In this document: positions 1 through 8,372 of the stretch, piece after piece
Layout of the letters: the number at the start of each line of letters is the position of its first letter
Position numbering within the stretch: the first letter of the stretch is position 1
NCBI GenBank assembly: GCA_013043165.1
Contig: JABDOQ010000082.1
Coordinates: forward strand, 96,847-160,846
Source of the DNA: Woeseiaceae bacterium
GTDB lineage: Bacteria; Pseudomonadota; Gammaproteobacteria; Steroidobacterales; Woeseiaceae
Length of the DNA: 64,000 bases
Direction: 5' to 3'
Position numbers and translations under genes: made by a program
The notes under the pieces: generated by a model
Databases searched by the model: none
Told to the model about the DNA's origin: nothing
What the model saw: the letters and a program-made list of their open reading frames with translations, nothing else

Positions 1-139
1 GGCAGGTTCGTGAACCAGGTACCAGTACGCGAGCGGCGTCCCGGAGTAGGGACAATCCACAGGCTGTGGGCCGCGCCCCGCTGGGACGTTTGCTATAGAA
101 TTCGACGCCACTTCAATTGCGTTGCCATAAGGACGAACC

Positions 140-1816
140 GTGACCGTAAAAAGTGACATTGAAATTGCCCAGGCTGCCAAAGTCAGGCCAATTCAGGAAA
201 TCGCCGCGAAGATCGGCGTGCCGATCGACGCGCTCATGCCCTACGGTCATGACAAGGCGAAGATCAGCGCAGACTTCATTAACTCGCTGAGCCGGTCACA
301 GGACGGCAAGTTGATCCTGGTTACAGCGGTCTCGCCCACGCCGGCGGGAGAGGGCAAAACAACGACGACGGTCGGTCTGGGGGACGCGCTTGGCAAGCTC
401 GGCAAGAATGCGATTATCTGCCTGCGCGAGCCGAGTCTCGGTCCGTGTTTCGGCATGAAAGGCGGCGCGGCCGGTGGTGGCTATGCCCAGGTTGTTCCGA
501 TGGCCGACATCAACCTGCACTTCACGGGTGACTTCCACGCGATCGGTGCGGCCAACAACTTGCTGGCGGCCTTGATCGACAATCACATGCACTGGGACAA
601 CGCGCTGGATATCGATCCGCGTCGGGTCACCTGGCGGCGTGTCGTTGACATGAACGATCGTGCACTTCGATCCGTGACCTCTGGCCTGGGCGGATATAAC
701 AACGGCGTCGTGCGCGAAGCAGGTTTCGATATTACGGTCGCATCGGAAATCATGGCTATTTTCTGCCTGTCGACCGATCTCAAGGACCTGGAAAATCGGC
801 TGGGTGATATCGTGCTCGGTGCCACGCGCAGCAATGAGCCCATCACCGTCAGGGAACTCAATGCACACGGAGCGATGACGGCGTTGCTGCGCGACGCATT
901 TCAGCCAAACCTGGTTCAGACGATGGAGAACAACCCGGCGCTGATGCACGGCGGCCCGTTCGCAAATATCGCACACGGCTGCAATTCCGTCATTGCGACG
1001 ACTACCGCTATGAAGCTCGCCGACTATGTCGTTACGGAGGCTGGATTCGGCGCCGACCTCGGGGCTGAGAAATTCTTCAACATCAAGTGCCGCAAAGCGG
1101 GACTCTCACCCGATGCTGTCGTTTTGGTTGCTACGATCAAGGCGCTCAAGATGCAGGGCGGCGTCGCGAAGACGGATCTTGGAGTCGAAAACGTCAAAGC
1201 GGTACAGATTGGATGCAAGAATCTCGAACGTCATATTCGTAACCTCGGCAAGTTCGGGGTTCCAGAGGTGGTCGCGATCAATCGCTACACGGCCGACAGC
1301 GACGAGGAAGTTCAGGTTGTTCGTGATTTCTGTCACAAATATGGTGTTCGTGCCGTCGACTGCACACACTGGGCCGATGGAGGTGCAGGTGCCGTGGAGC
1401 TCGCTGAACACGTCGTCGGACTGTGCGACAGTGGCGCTGCCCAGTTTCGTACACTGTACGACGATGACATGTCGCTGTGGGAGAAAACTGCAACGATCGC
1501 CCGGGAAATCTATGGCGCCGACGATATCATCGCCGACAAGAAAGTGCGTGCAGAGTTCGCGAGGTTTGAGCGTGAAGGGCGCGGTAAATACCCAATTTGC
1601 ATGGCCAAGACCCAGTATAGTTTTTCCACCGATCCGAACCTGCTTGGTGCGCCTTCCGGCCACCATGTGCCTATTCGGGAAATCCGGCTCGCCGCCGGTG
1701 CCGAATTCCTGGTCGTCGTATGCGGAGAAATCATGACTATGCCGGGATTGCCGCGAGTCCCGGCTGCAAATTCCATTCGGGTCAACGACGCAGGTCGAAT
1801 CGAGGGACTGTTCTAG
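140..1816 (+). CDS. fhs: Formate--tetrahydrofolate ligase
   Basis: 558 aa; [19 protein letters not shown]-loop, [36 protein letters not shown] signature; complete length for the family. Confidence 0.97.
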   Translation: MTVKSDIEIAQAAKVRPIQEIAAKIGVPIDALMPYGHDKAKISADFINSLSRSQDGKLILVTAVSPTPAGEGKTTTTVGLGDALGKLGKNAIICLREPSLGPCFGMKGGAAGGGYAQVVPMADINLHFTGDFHAIGAANNLLAALIDNHMHWDNALDIDPRRVTWRRVVDMNDRALRSVTSGLGGYNNGVVREAGFDITVASEIMAIFCLSTDLKDLENRLGDIVLGATRSNEPITVRELNAHGAMTALLRDAFQPNLVQTMENNPALMHGGPFANIAHGCNSVIATTTAMKLADYVVTEAGFGADLGAEKFFNIKCRKAGLSPDAVVLVATIKALKMQGGVAKTDLGVENVKAVQIGCKNLERHIRNLGKFGVPEVVAINRYTADSDEEVQVVRDFCHKYGVRAVDCTHWADGGAGAVELAEHVVGLCDSGAAQFRTLYDDDMSLWEKTATIAREIYGADDIIADKKVRAEFARFEREGRGKYPICMAKTQYSFSTDPNLLGAPSGHHVPIREIRLAAGAEFLVVVCGEIMTMPGLPRVPAANSIRVNDAGRIEGLF

Positions 1817-1857
1817 TCAAGCTGCTGCTCAGGACGCACGACATGCCCGCCTTGGTT

Positions 1858-2112
1858 TCATGTCTCAGTTTCAATAAGGCGATGGCTGTCATTCGCCGTC
1901 AATTTGCAGCCGTAGACCTGTTTCAGCCGCTCAATAACCTCGCGCGTGTCCGACGAGAAGGGCGCTTTGCCCTCGAAAGCATGTAGAACGATACCCTCGA
2001 GAAGATCGCCAAGGGTGAGGTCGGTGTATTCGGCCAGGGCCTTCAGTACCTTGAGCAGGGAAGATTCAATGCGCACGCCGGTTTGCGTGCGTTTAACGAG
2101 CGTTGTTGTCAT
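1858..2112 (-). CDS. Small ribbon-helix-helix-like protein, putative autoregulator
   Basis: 84 aa; short basic N-terminus (MTTTLVKRTQTGVRIESSLLKVLKAL), RHH/CopG-like size and layout; divergent promoter with palindrome. Confidence 0.6.
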   Translation of the reverse strand: MTTTLVKRTQTGVRIESSLLKVLKALAEYTDLTLGDLLEGIVLHAFEGKAPFSSDTREVIERLKQVYGCKLTANDSHRLIETET

Positions 2113-2139
2113 GATGGGGCACCTCCGTAAAGAGGTACC

Positions 2140-2168
2140 ATGTTACCTAGGTAACACTCAATTTTCAA
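2140..2168 (-). promoter_or_regulatory. Candidate sigma70 promoter (TTGAAA-17 bp-TAACAT on minus strand) overlapping the perfect palindrome GTTACCTAGGTAAC (2142-2155)
   Basis: Read directly: top strand ATGTTA at 2140-2145, TTTCAA at 2163-2168, 17-bp spacer; palindrome spans the -10 and spacer. Confidence 0.6.
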
Positions 2169-2271
2169 GCACCAGTTTCAAGCCGCGAGTGACCGCCAAA
2201 CTGCCGTGCATGTTGGAAAAAGGCGATCTCTTCGAGGGATTCACGATTTGGCAAACGGCCGGCGGCCGAAT

Positions 2272-2697
2272 TCAATCGTCCATCACTTTGCCGCGTGCCT
2301 TCTTGATCGCACTGCGACGGCCCTTGGCATCCAATCGTTTTTGTTTCACAGTCTTGCCGAGCCTGGTCGGTATACGCGGTTTGCGCTTTTTCATCGATGC
2401 GCGCAGGAAATCGGCGAGTCTTTGCAGCGCGTCCTGCCGGTTGCGCTCCTGGCTGCGGTATTGCTGGGATTTGATAACCAGGACCCCCTCCGCATTGATG
2501 CGCCGATCATTCGTTGCGAGCAATTTCGATTTCAGAGTGCGGGACAGCGCCGTGCTGTTGCGAATATCGAAGCGCAGATGAATAGCGGTCGCGACCTTGT
2601 TGACGTTTTGGCCACCGGCACCCTGAGCACGCACCGCGGTCATGTCAATTTCCGACATCGGGATGGTGAGCTGAGCTGATATATCGAGAACGTCCAC
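2272..2697 (-). CDS. arfB: Alternative ribosome-rescue factor / peptidyl-tRNA hydrolase ArfB
   Basis: 141 aa; RAQGAGGQNVNKVATAIHLRFD GGQ motif and basic C-terminal tail (KKRKPRIPTRLGKTVKQKRLDAKGRRSAIKKARGK). Confidence 0.93.
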   Translation of the reverse strand: MDVLDISAQLTIPMSEIDMTAVRAQGAGGQNVNKVATAIHLRFDIRNSTALSRTLKSKLLATNDRRINAEGVLVIKSQQYRSQERNRQDALQRLADFLRASMKKRKPRIPTRLGKTVKQKRLDAKGRRSAIKKARGKVMDD

Positions 2698-3016
2698 GAC
2701 GCTCTCATTGTACCGCGAGAATCCCGCGCGGCGCTCAAAACACGAATATGTGAAAATGCGCCCATCGCTTCTGGATTCGCAGGACTATGCCCTTTCGTAA
2801 GCTCACGCTTCTCGTCACCTGTCAGCTCATTTCGGCGACGGGCTCGATTGTAATGGTGCGCGAGGATCCGTTGTTGCATCGAAGGGCCGCGGCGGTCCGC
2901 GGGTGACACGAAATGAACGCCACGAAGCAGTCGCGCAAACGGCATAAGGACGCAGCCGGATTTGGCATCCGATACCGGGGGCAGAGGGCTGCGTCATCAG
3001 TAAGGGAGACATTCGC

Positions 3017-4363
3017 GTGAAGCGGCTTTACGACGACAACCTCTACCGGTTTGATATACCGCAGCCGAGCTATTGGGAGGCAACAGCATCAGGTATCGAT
3101 GTACCCGCCACTCCACTGCAAGCCGCTGAGTCGTGCGACGTCGCAATCATCGGCGGTGGCTACACGGGCCTTTCTGCGGCGCTGCACCTGGCAAGGGATT
3201 ACAGCATCGATGTGCGCGTGCTCGAAGCGGGCCATATTGGCTGGGGTGCGTCGGGCCGCAACGGCGGATTCTGTTGTGTCGGCGGGTCTGGCGTACACCG
3301 CAAGGACCTGATCAAGCTGCGGGGCGAGGGCAATGCCAGGGATTTTTATCGGTCGCAGGTCGACGCGGTTGAGCTCGTGCGCCAACTCGCAAACGACGAG
3401 GGCATCGAGTACCAGGCCTTCGGCGAAGCGGAGTTGGAGGTCGCCCATACTCCCAGGGCGTTTGAGCGACTGCAGGAGGATCATGAGATCCTGTCCAAGA
3501 CGCTCGGCCTGCAATCGGAGATTGTGAGCGCAGGCGAGTTTCGCGAGCGATTTTTCGATTCCACGGAGCAGTTCGGCGCACTGGTGCAACGCCCCGGGTT
3601 CGGCCTGCATCCGCTGCGATACTGTCGTGGCCTGGCGAATGCGGCGACTCGTCGCGGCGCCGTGTTGCACGATCGCAGTGAGGTACTGGAGTGGAGCAAG
3701 ACGGACGCCGGGGCGCATCGACTCCTGACTTCCGGCGGCAGCATGACGGCGCGGCGCGTTCTTTTTGCCACGAACGGATTCATGCCGGAACGGCTGAATC
3801 CGGAGTTCTACGGCCGGACGATACCGGTAATTAGCGCGATTATCGTCACCCGCCCGTTGACGGATGACGAAAAGAATGCCCATTACTGGCGCACAGAACA
3901 TCCGGCCATCAACTCGAGGAACATACTCAATTACTTCAGGCTACTCCCTGACAATCGCTTTCTGTTCGGTGGGCGAGGCCACAGCACCGGGCATGCCAGC
4001 GGCGAGCGACAAATGGCCGCTGAACTCGCAGCAACGCTGCGTCGTTTCTGGCCCGCTTGGTCAGGGGTCGAGATCGATTTTAGCTGGCATGGTCTGATCT
4101 GCTACACGCGCACGCTGACTCCATGCATCGGCCACTTGGATGACGATCCGAGCGTGTATTTCGGATTCGGCTATCACGGCAACGGCGTCAGTGCCGGGAC
4201 CTGGACGGGCAAGCAACTGGCAGACTGGGTGGGTAGCGGCCAGCCACCGGCACTTCCCGAGATTGTGAAAGGCCTCGGGCAGAAGTTTCCGCTGGCGAGC
4301 ATGCGCTTGAGATACCTGCAGCTGGGGCTCGCGCTGTCGGGATGGCTGGATCGCCGGGCGTAG
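3017..4363 (+). CDS. FAD-dependent oxidoreductase (DAO family, gamma-glutamylputrescine oxidase-like)
   Basis: 448 aa; IIGGGYTGLSAALHLA Rossmann motif, GWGASGRNGGF, C-terminal YFGFGYHGNGVSAGTWTGKQLAD. Confidence 0.85.
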   Translation: MKRLYDDNLYRFDIPQPSYWEATASGIDVPATPLQAAESCDVAIIGGGYTGLSAALHLARDYSIDVRVLEAGHIGWGASGRNGGFCCVGGSGVHRKDLIKLRGEGNARDFYRSQVDAVELVRQLANDEGIEYQAFGEAELEVAHTPRAFERLQEDHEILSKTLGLQSEIVSAGEFRERFFDSTEQFGALVQRPGFGLHPLRYCRGLANAATRRGAVLHDRSEVLEWSKTDAGAHRLLTSGGSMTARRVLFATNGFMPERLNPEFYGRTIPVISAIIVTRPLTDDEKNAHYWRTEHPAINSRNILNYFRLLPDNRFLFGGRGHSTGHASGERQMAAELAATLRRFWPAWSGVEIDFSWHGLICYTRTLTPCIGHLDDDPSVYFGFGYHGNGVSAGTWTGKQLADWVGSGQPPALPEIVKGLGQKFPLASMRLRYLQLGLALSGWLDRRA

Positions 4364-4376
4364 GGCCTGTTGTTAC

Positions 4377-5036
4377 CTAGAAGTTATAGATGAAGGCAAT
4401 GGAGACAACCGGCCAGGCTTTGAAGTCGCTCATTTCGTCCTCAAGTTCAAGGCGTTCGGCTTCGAGCGCGTCCTGAAAAACCTGCTGGCCCGCCGCGAAT
4501 CCATCGGCCTGCAAACTGACTGTCGGTTCACCCTGCCAGAGTACGCCGAAGTCGAAGTTCAGACCGACCTTGCCCAGGACTTCGAAGTCGTAGCCGACAC
4601 CAAGATAGGGCGCAGTACTGGCGAATGACGTCAAGCTTTGCAGGGAACCAACATCAGCAGGGCTGAAGGTGTTCCCGCCGATTTCGAAGTTGGCACCGGC
4701 GGTATCCTGGCTGATCATGCCAAATTCATTGTTGTTCGAAAACGCTCCGGCGGTTACGCGGAACGGGCTCAGCGGGAAACGAAAGTTTCCTGTGGCGTAA
4801 TACGTGTCCAACGCGAACGTGGCGTCATAATTGATGCCAGCCTGCGAGCCATCGTCGTCGTATTCGTAGCTGTTGGCGCCAACGCGTACGTCCAGCCAGG
4901 GCAATAGACTCCAGCGTCCTTCGACACCGAGTCCAAGCGTGCCGGCCTTCAGTCCAATACCAAAATCGGCACTGGCCGTACCGAACGCAGCCAGTGCGAG
5001 CGCGGCCAGCGCCACCTTCATAAATGCTGTTTTCAT
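4377..5036 (-). CDS. Predicted outer-membrane beta-barrel protein
   Basis: 219 aa; signal peptide MKTAFMKVALAALALAAFGTASA, alternating hydrophobic strands, C-terminal aromatic VSIAFIYNF. Confidence 0.7.
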   Translation of the reverse strand: MKTAFMKVALAALALAAFGTASADFGIGLKAGTLGLGVEGRWSLLPWLDVRVGANSYEYDDDGSQAGINYDATFALDTYYATGNFRFPLSPFRVTAGAFSNNNEFGMISQDTAGANFEIGGNTFSPADVGSLQSLTSFASTAPYLGVGYDFEVLGKVGLNFDFGVLWQGEPTVSLQADGFAAGQQVFQDALEAERLELEDEMSDFKAWPVVSIAFIYNF

Positions 5037-5251
5037 CGTTGTTTCAGCCCAAATCGAATTAACGGTCCCGAGCGTATACCCGCGTCTCTGACCTGACTGT
5101 GCGACGTATCACAGCTCCGAAAATTTTGCCGGTTTATGTCAAATCTCCCCAATCTGCCGGATTTTGCGGGCGGCCGCAGCGCGTTGGCAGGGGTAGCTTG
5201 AGATGGCGCAGGACGCGCGTCAGTAAAAAGGCATTCAACAAGGAGATGGAA

Positions 5252-5431
5252 ATGCGTGAACTAACGATGAGTGAAGTTGAGTTTGTATCGGGTGGGTGCA
5301 CACCGGGCAGCAGTAATACATTCGGCGGAATTCGAGATACCTACGGTTTGGGTCAGGACATTATCAATATCTATGAAGGACTCATTGAGGCGACTTCGTA
5401 CGTCATCGAACGCGTCGCAAACGCTCTGTGA
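5252..5431 (+). CDS. Double-glycine leader peptide (bacteriocin/microcin-type precursor), 59 aa
   Basis: Sub-ORF of the 5099..5431 track ORF; AGGAG (5241-5245) precedes ATG at 5252; product MRELTMSEVEFVSGG|CTPGSSNTFGGIRDTYGLGQDIINIYEGLIEATSYVIERVANAL with a canonical GG leader. Confidence 0.75.
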   Translation: MRELTMSEVEFVSGGCTPGSSNTFGGIRDTYGLGQDIINIYEGLIEATSYVIERVANAL

Positions 5432-5436
5432 CACGT

Positions 5437-6264
5437 TCAGCGCCGCGGCGGTTGCTCGTCGCGGCGCTTTTTTGCGTCGCCTGTCAGGCGGACGACTAAA
5501 ATTGTCGCGATAAGCAGCATTGCCGTCGCCGCAATGCCAATACGCCACAGCGGCAGATCCGATATCGGTGGATTCCAGATTCCATGCAGGCAGCGCCAGT
5601 CGACCTGTACCAAGCCGTTGAAGGTGGCGTGTGAAATCAGCGACGGCCAAAGCGACTGCGAGTTCCAGTACTGGATTCCGAACACGACTCCCGCGACAAA
5701 GGTGAACAACCAGTGTGAGGGTGGATGAAAGATGGCAAAAACTGTCGCCGACACGGCGATCGCAACGACGGGCCCGCCGCGATGCAGCGAAGACTGGACA
5801 TAGGCACGATTCGTCACTTCTTCGACAATCGGTATCATGATGACCATCACCAGAAATCCGACCATCGCCACCTTTGCTGGCGGGCACTGGAACCAGAATA
5901 ACGGCCCTTCGATCGCGAACGGATCATTGTCGCGGTAAACGCCGAACGCAACTCCGGCGATCGTCATACTCCACCACAGGACTCTGATTAGCATGCCGAC
6001 AGCAATGGCACGCAGAACTGTGGAAAGTGAGAGCGTTGACGGCCGAAACTGCTCCAGGAGAAACGCCTTGTCCAGGCGCAACATCGGCAACATCAGGACC
6101 AGCAAGAGCGGAAACACCACCAGGTAGGACAGGTCAGCCGCGTGGTCTTTTTGCAGGCCTTCGCGTAGCAGCTCCATCTGCAGCCACGAGCGCGCGAACA
6201 GAGCGGCTGTGGTAGCAACAATGACGGCAATTGCGTTCTTGCCAGAGGGACGACTGACTTCCAT
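5437..6264 (-). CDS. CPBP family intramembrane metalloprotease (CAAX/Abi-like)
   Basis: 275 aa; multi-TM; EEVTNRAYVQSSL (EExxxR), AIFHPPSHWLF (FxxxH), SLWPSLISHATFN (HxxxN-like) motifs. Confidence 0.88.
   Translation of the reverse strand: MEVSRPSGKNAIAVIVATTAALFARSWLQMELLREGLQKDHAADLSYLVVFPLLLVLMLPMLRLDKAFLLEQFRPSTLSLSTVLRAIAVGMLIRVLWWSMTIAGVAFGVYRDNDPFAIEGPLFWFQCPPAKVAMVGFLVMVIMIPIVEEVTNRAYVQSSLHRGGPVVAIAVSATVFAIFHPPSHWLFTFVAGVVFGIQYWNSQSLWPSLISHATFNGLVQVDWRCLHGIWNPPISDLPLWRIGIAATAMLLIATILVVRLTGDAKKRRDEQPPRR
5440..5473 (+). terminator. Rho-independent terminator of the GG-peptide gene
   Basis: Stem GCGCCGCG (5440-5447) / CGCGGCGC (5460-5467) followed by TTTTTT, 9 nt after the stop codon. 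Confidence 0.85.
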
Positions 6265-6341
6265 CGCAGCAATCGTAGCTGCAGCCCGGTCGGGGTCCCG
6301 TCAGCAAAACCGGGCATTGTCGGGATAAATGATTTCGGCGT

Positions 6342-7556
6342 CTAGAGACCTGGTATGTCCGTAATGGTCGGTTCAACCATCTTGTCCCGGCCCCATTTCA
6401 GAAATAGTGACGCGCGTGCGTCCGGGTCGATGTTTACTTTGTCCAGATCACCTTGCACATGCGGCAAAGCCATAAGGCGCTTGTCCATGACATAAAACCA
6501 AAGCCACGGGATGTAGGCCATTACGTACATACCAAAGTACCCGTTGGGCAGTGAGGGCAGATCCTCAAAATGCCGCAAGGACTGGTAGCGCCTGAGCGGA
6601 TGGGCATGATGATCGGAGTGCCGTTCGAGGTGAAACATCACGAGGTTGCTCAGTATGTGATTGCTGTTCCACGAGTGATGCGGCTGGCAGCGTTCGTATC
6701 GGCCGCGGACGTCCCGCTGTCTCAACAGTCCGTAGTGCTCGACGTAGTTGGCGCTGGTCAGCTGCCAGTAGGCAAATACGTTGTGGAGAAACAGAAACGG
6801 TACGACCGACCAGCCAAATAACCACAGCAATATAGCGCTGAGGGCTGCCGTCATGGCATACGACTGCAGAATAGCGTTACTGCGGTGCCATACGGATTTG
6901 CCACGAAGCGTCAGGCGTTCTTTTTCTATTTGCCACGCCCTCCGAAACGCAGAGGGTATTTCGCGCCGAGCAAACTTGTAAATACTCTCGCCCATCCGGG
7001 AACTTGCCGGATCAGCGGGTGTGGACACGTCCCTGTGATGGCCCCGATTATGCTCAATCGAAAAGTGACCGTACGCGGGGATAGCCAGTACGACTTTGGC
7101 CAGCAGCTTCTCGATCTTCGAGTTTTTGTGGCCGAGTTCATGCCCGGTGTTTATTGCGAGGCCCGATGTCAGCCCGGCAGTGATCGCGATTAGTACGAAA
7201 GCCCACCAGCTGACCGACGCAGACGTGGCGTACCAGACACATCCGACAAGCGCAATAAGATGCAGCGGCACCACGGCATATGTCAGCCAGCGATAGTACC
7301 GGTCCTGATCGAGCTGCATGACAATTTCTTCGGGTGGGTTGTTGCGGTCTTCGCCGATCGCCCAATCGAGCAACGGTGCAATAATGTAGCTCGTTGCGAA
7401 CGGCAGCAAAAACCACAGTTCGTTGCCTGTCTTGAAATGCAGCCAGATCGCCAGAAACGGCTGCAGCGGGTATACGACTGACAGCAGCCAAAGCCAGCGT
7501 TTGCGATCAACGTAATGTAACTCGCCGTCAGGTAATACTGCGGTGTAGCCTTTCAT
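6342..7556 (-). CDS. alkB: Alkane 1-monooxygenase (membrane di-iron hydroxylase)
   Basis: 404 aa; His boxes HELGHK, EHNRGHH, ERHSDHHAHPLRRYQ, plus NYVEHYGL. Confidence 0.95.
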   Translation of the reverse strand: MKGYTAVLPDGELHYVDRKRWLWLLSVVYPLQPFLAIWLHFKTGNELWFLLPFATSYIIAPLLDWAIGEDRNNPPEEIVMQLDQDRYYRWLTYAVVPLHLIALVGCVWYATSASVSWWAFVLIAITAGLTSGLAINTGHELGHKNSKIEKLLAKVVLAIPAYGHFSIEHNRGHHRDVSTPADPASSRMGESIYKFARREIPSAFRRAWQIEKERLTLRGKSVWHRSNAILQSYAMTAALSAILLWLFGWSVVPFLFLHNVFAYWQLTSANYVEHYGLLRQRDVRGRYERCQPHHSWNSNHILSNLVMFHLERHSDHHAHPLRRYQSLRHFEDLPSLPNGYFGMYVMAYIPWLWFYVMDKRLMALPHVQGDLDKVNIDPDARASLFLKWGRDKMVEPTITDIPGL

Positions 7557-7800
7557 TTCCGCTCCAGCTCACTGTCTCGCGATCAGAGGCGATTATCGCC
7601 CAGGCGCCGATCGTCGTCCATTTATACATAATGACATTGCGGCAGCGAATGCCGGATGAGTAGCGAAGCTCGATAACAAACTAATAAGGCATTGGTTGAC
7701 ATTTTGTTCTATATTGAGTGGAAGCTGTATATCCCGGTCTGCAGTTGCCGATTGGCCGTAGACGATAACTAACAAATAGAAACAGCAGGGGGGCACAGGT

Positions 7801-8256
7801 ATCAGCACTGTCATATCAGACGCGCGTGCCGACAATGACCGGCGTAACTTCAACTGGCGAACCGTTGTTTACGGATTTGCCCTGTCCCGACGCCATGCTC
7901 ACAGGCGCGAGAGCGACAACGAAGTAATATTTCTCGACCGGCATCATCCCTGGTTGTTCTTCCTCGCGGTCAGCACCATGCTTCTCTCCTCTGCCGATGC
8001 GTTCCTGACATTGCTGCTGATCGAGAAGGGAATGGTCGAGGCGAACCCCGTCATGCAGGCTGCGATGACTCAGGGCACCGGGTTCTTTATCGGCGCCAAG
8101 CTTTCGTTGACGGCATTGGGCATTTTTTCGCTCGTGTATCTTGCCAAATCGCATTTCCTGAACCGATTCAGGACCGGCCTGTTCCTTACGGTTTTTTTCA
8201 GCGCCTACGCCTGCCTGGTGTGCTACGAACTGGTCAACCTCTTCCGCCTGATGTGA
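7801..8256 (+). CDS. DUF5658-like membrane protein (N-terminus extended relative to the ORF track; start codon unclear)
   Basis: Stop-bounded frame; residues DRRNFNWRTVVYGFALSRRHAHRRESDNEVIFLDRHHPWLFFLAVSTMLLSSADAFLTLLLIEKGMVEANPVM precede and continue into the track ORF 7954..8256 (TTG start). Confidence 0.7.
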   Translation: MSTVISDARADNDRRNFNWRTVVYGFALSRRHAHRRESDNEVIFLDRHHPWLFFLAVSTMLLSSADAFLTLLLIEKGMVEANPVMQAAMTQGTGFFIGAKLSLTALGIFSLVYLAKSHFLNRFRTGLFLTVFFSAYACLVCYELVNLFRLM

Positions 8257-8372
8257 CCCGGGGAATTCAATTCCCTACGGAGGATGCTTGGGATAAACTA
8301 CGGTCCCTTCGCAATCAGCACTTTCAGCCCCTCTTGACCATTGCGCCCAAATGCAGCGTAATCCCTTAAATT

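Noticed and set aside
1-139. Possible 5' end of a minus-strand CDS (GTG at 60-58 reading VDCPYSGTPLAYWYLVHEPA...)
   Set aside because: Only about 20 codons visible before the window edge; no family recognisable, so not called.
296-976. Long antisense and alternative-frame ORFs over fhs, sucA, thrA, acnA and other genes (e.g. 296..976 -, 9069..10112 -, 28380..29474 -, 43205..44101 +)
   Set aside because: They overlap strongly supported genes, lack family motifs and match the spurious ORFs expected opposite GC-rich coding sequence.
2640-2945. 101-aa minus-strand ORF between arfB and the FAD oxidoreductase gene
   Set aside because: No domain-like pattern, low-complexity R/S/P composition and overlap with the arfB start; not supported as coding.
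7696-7740. TTGACA near 7697 as a promoter for the DUF5658-like gene
   Set aside because: No -10 hexamer at 16-18 bp; only TATATT at 8 bp or TGTATA at 24 bp.
8334-8362. TTGACC-17-CGTAAT as the sucA promoter
   Set aside because: Would place the transcript start only a few nt before the ATG, leaving almost no leader; weak hexamers. Not convincing without 5' end data.
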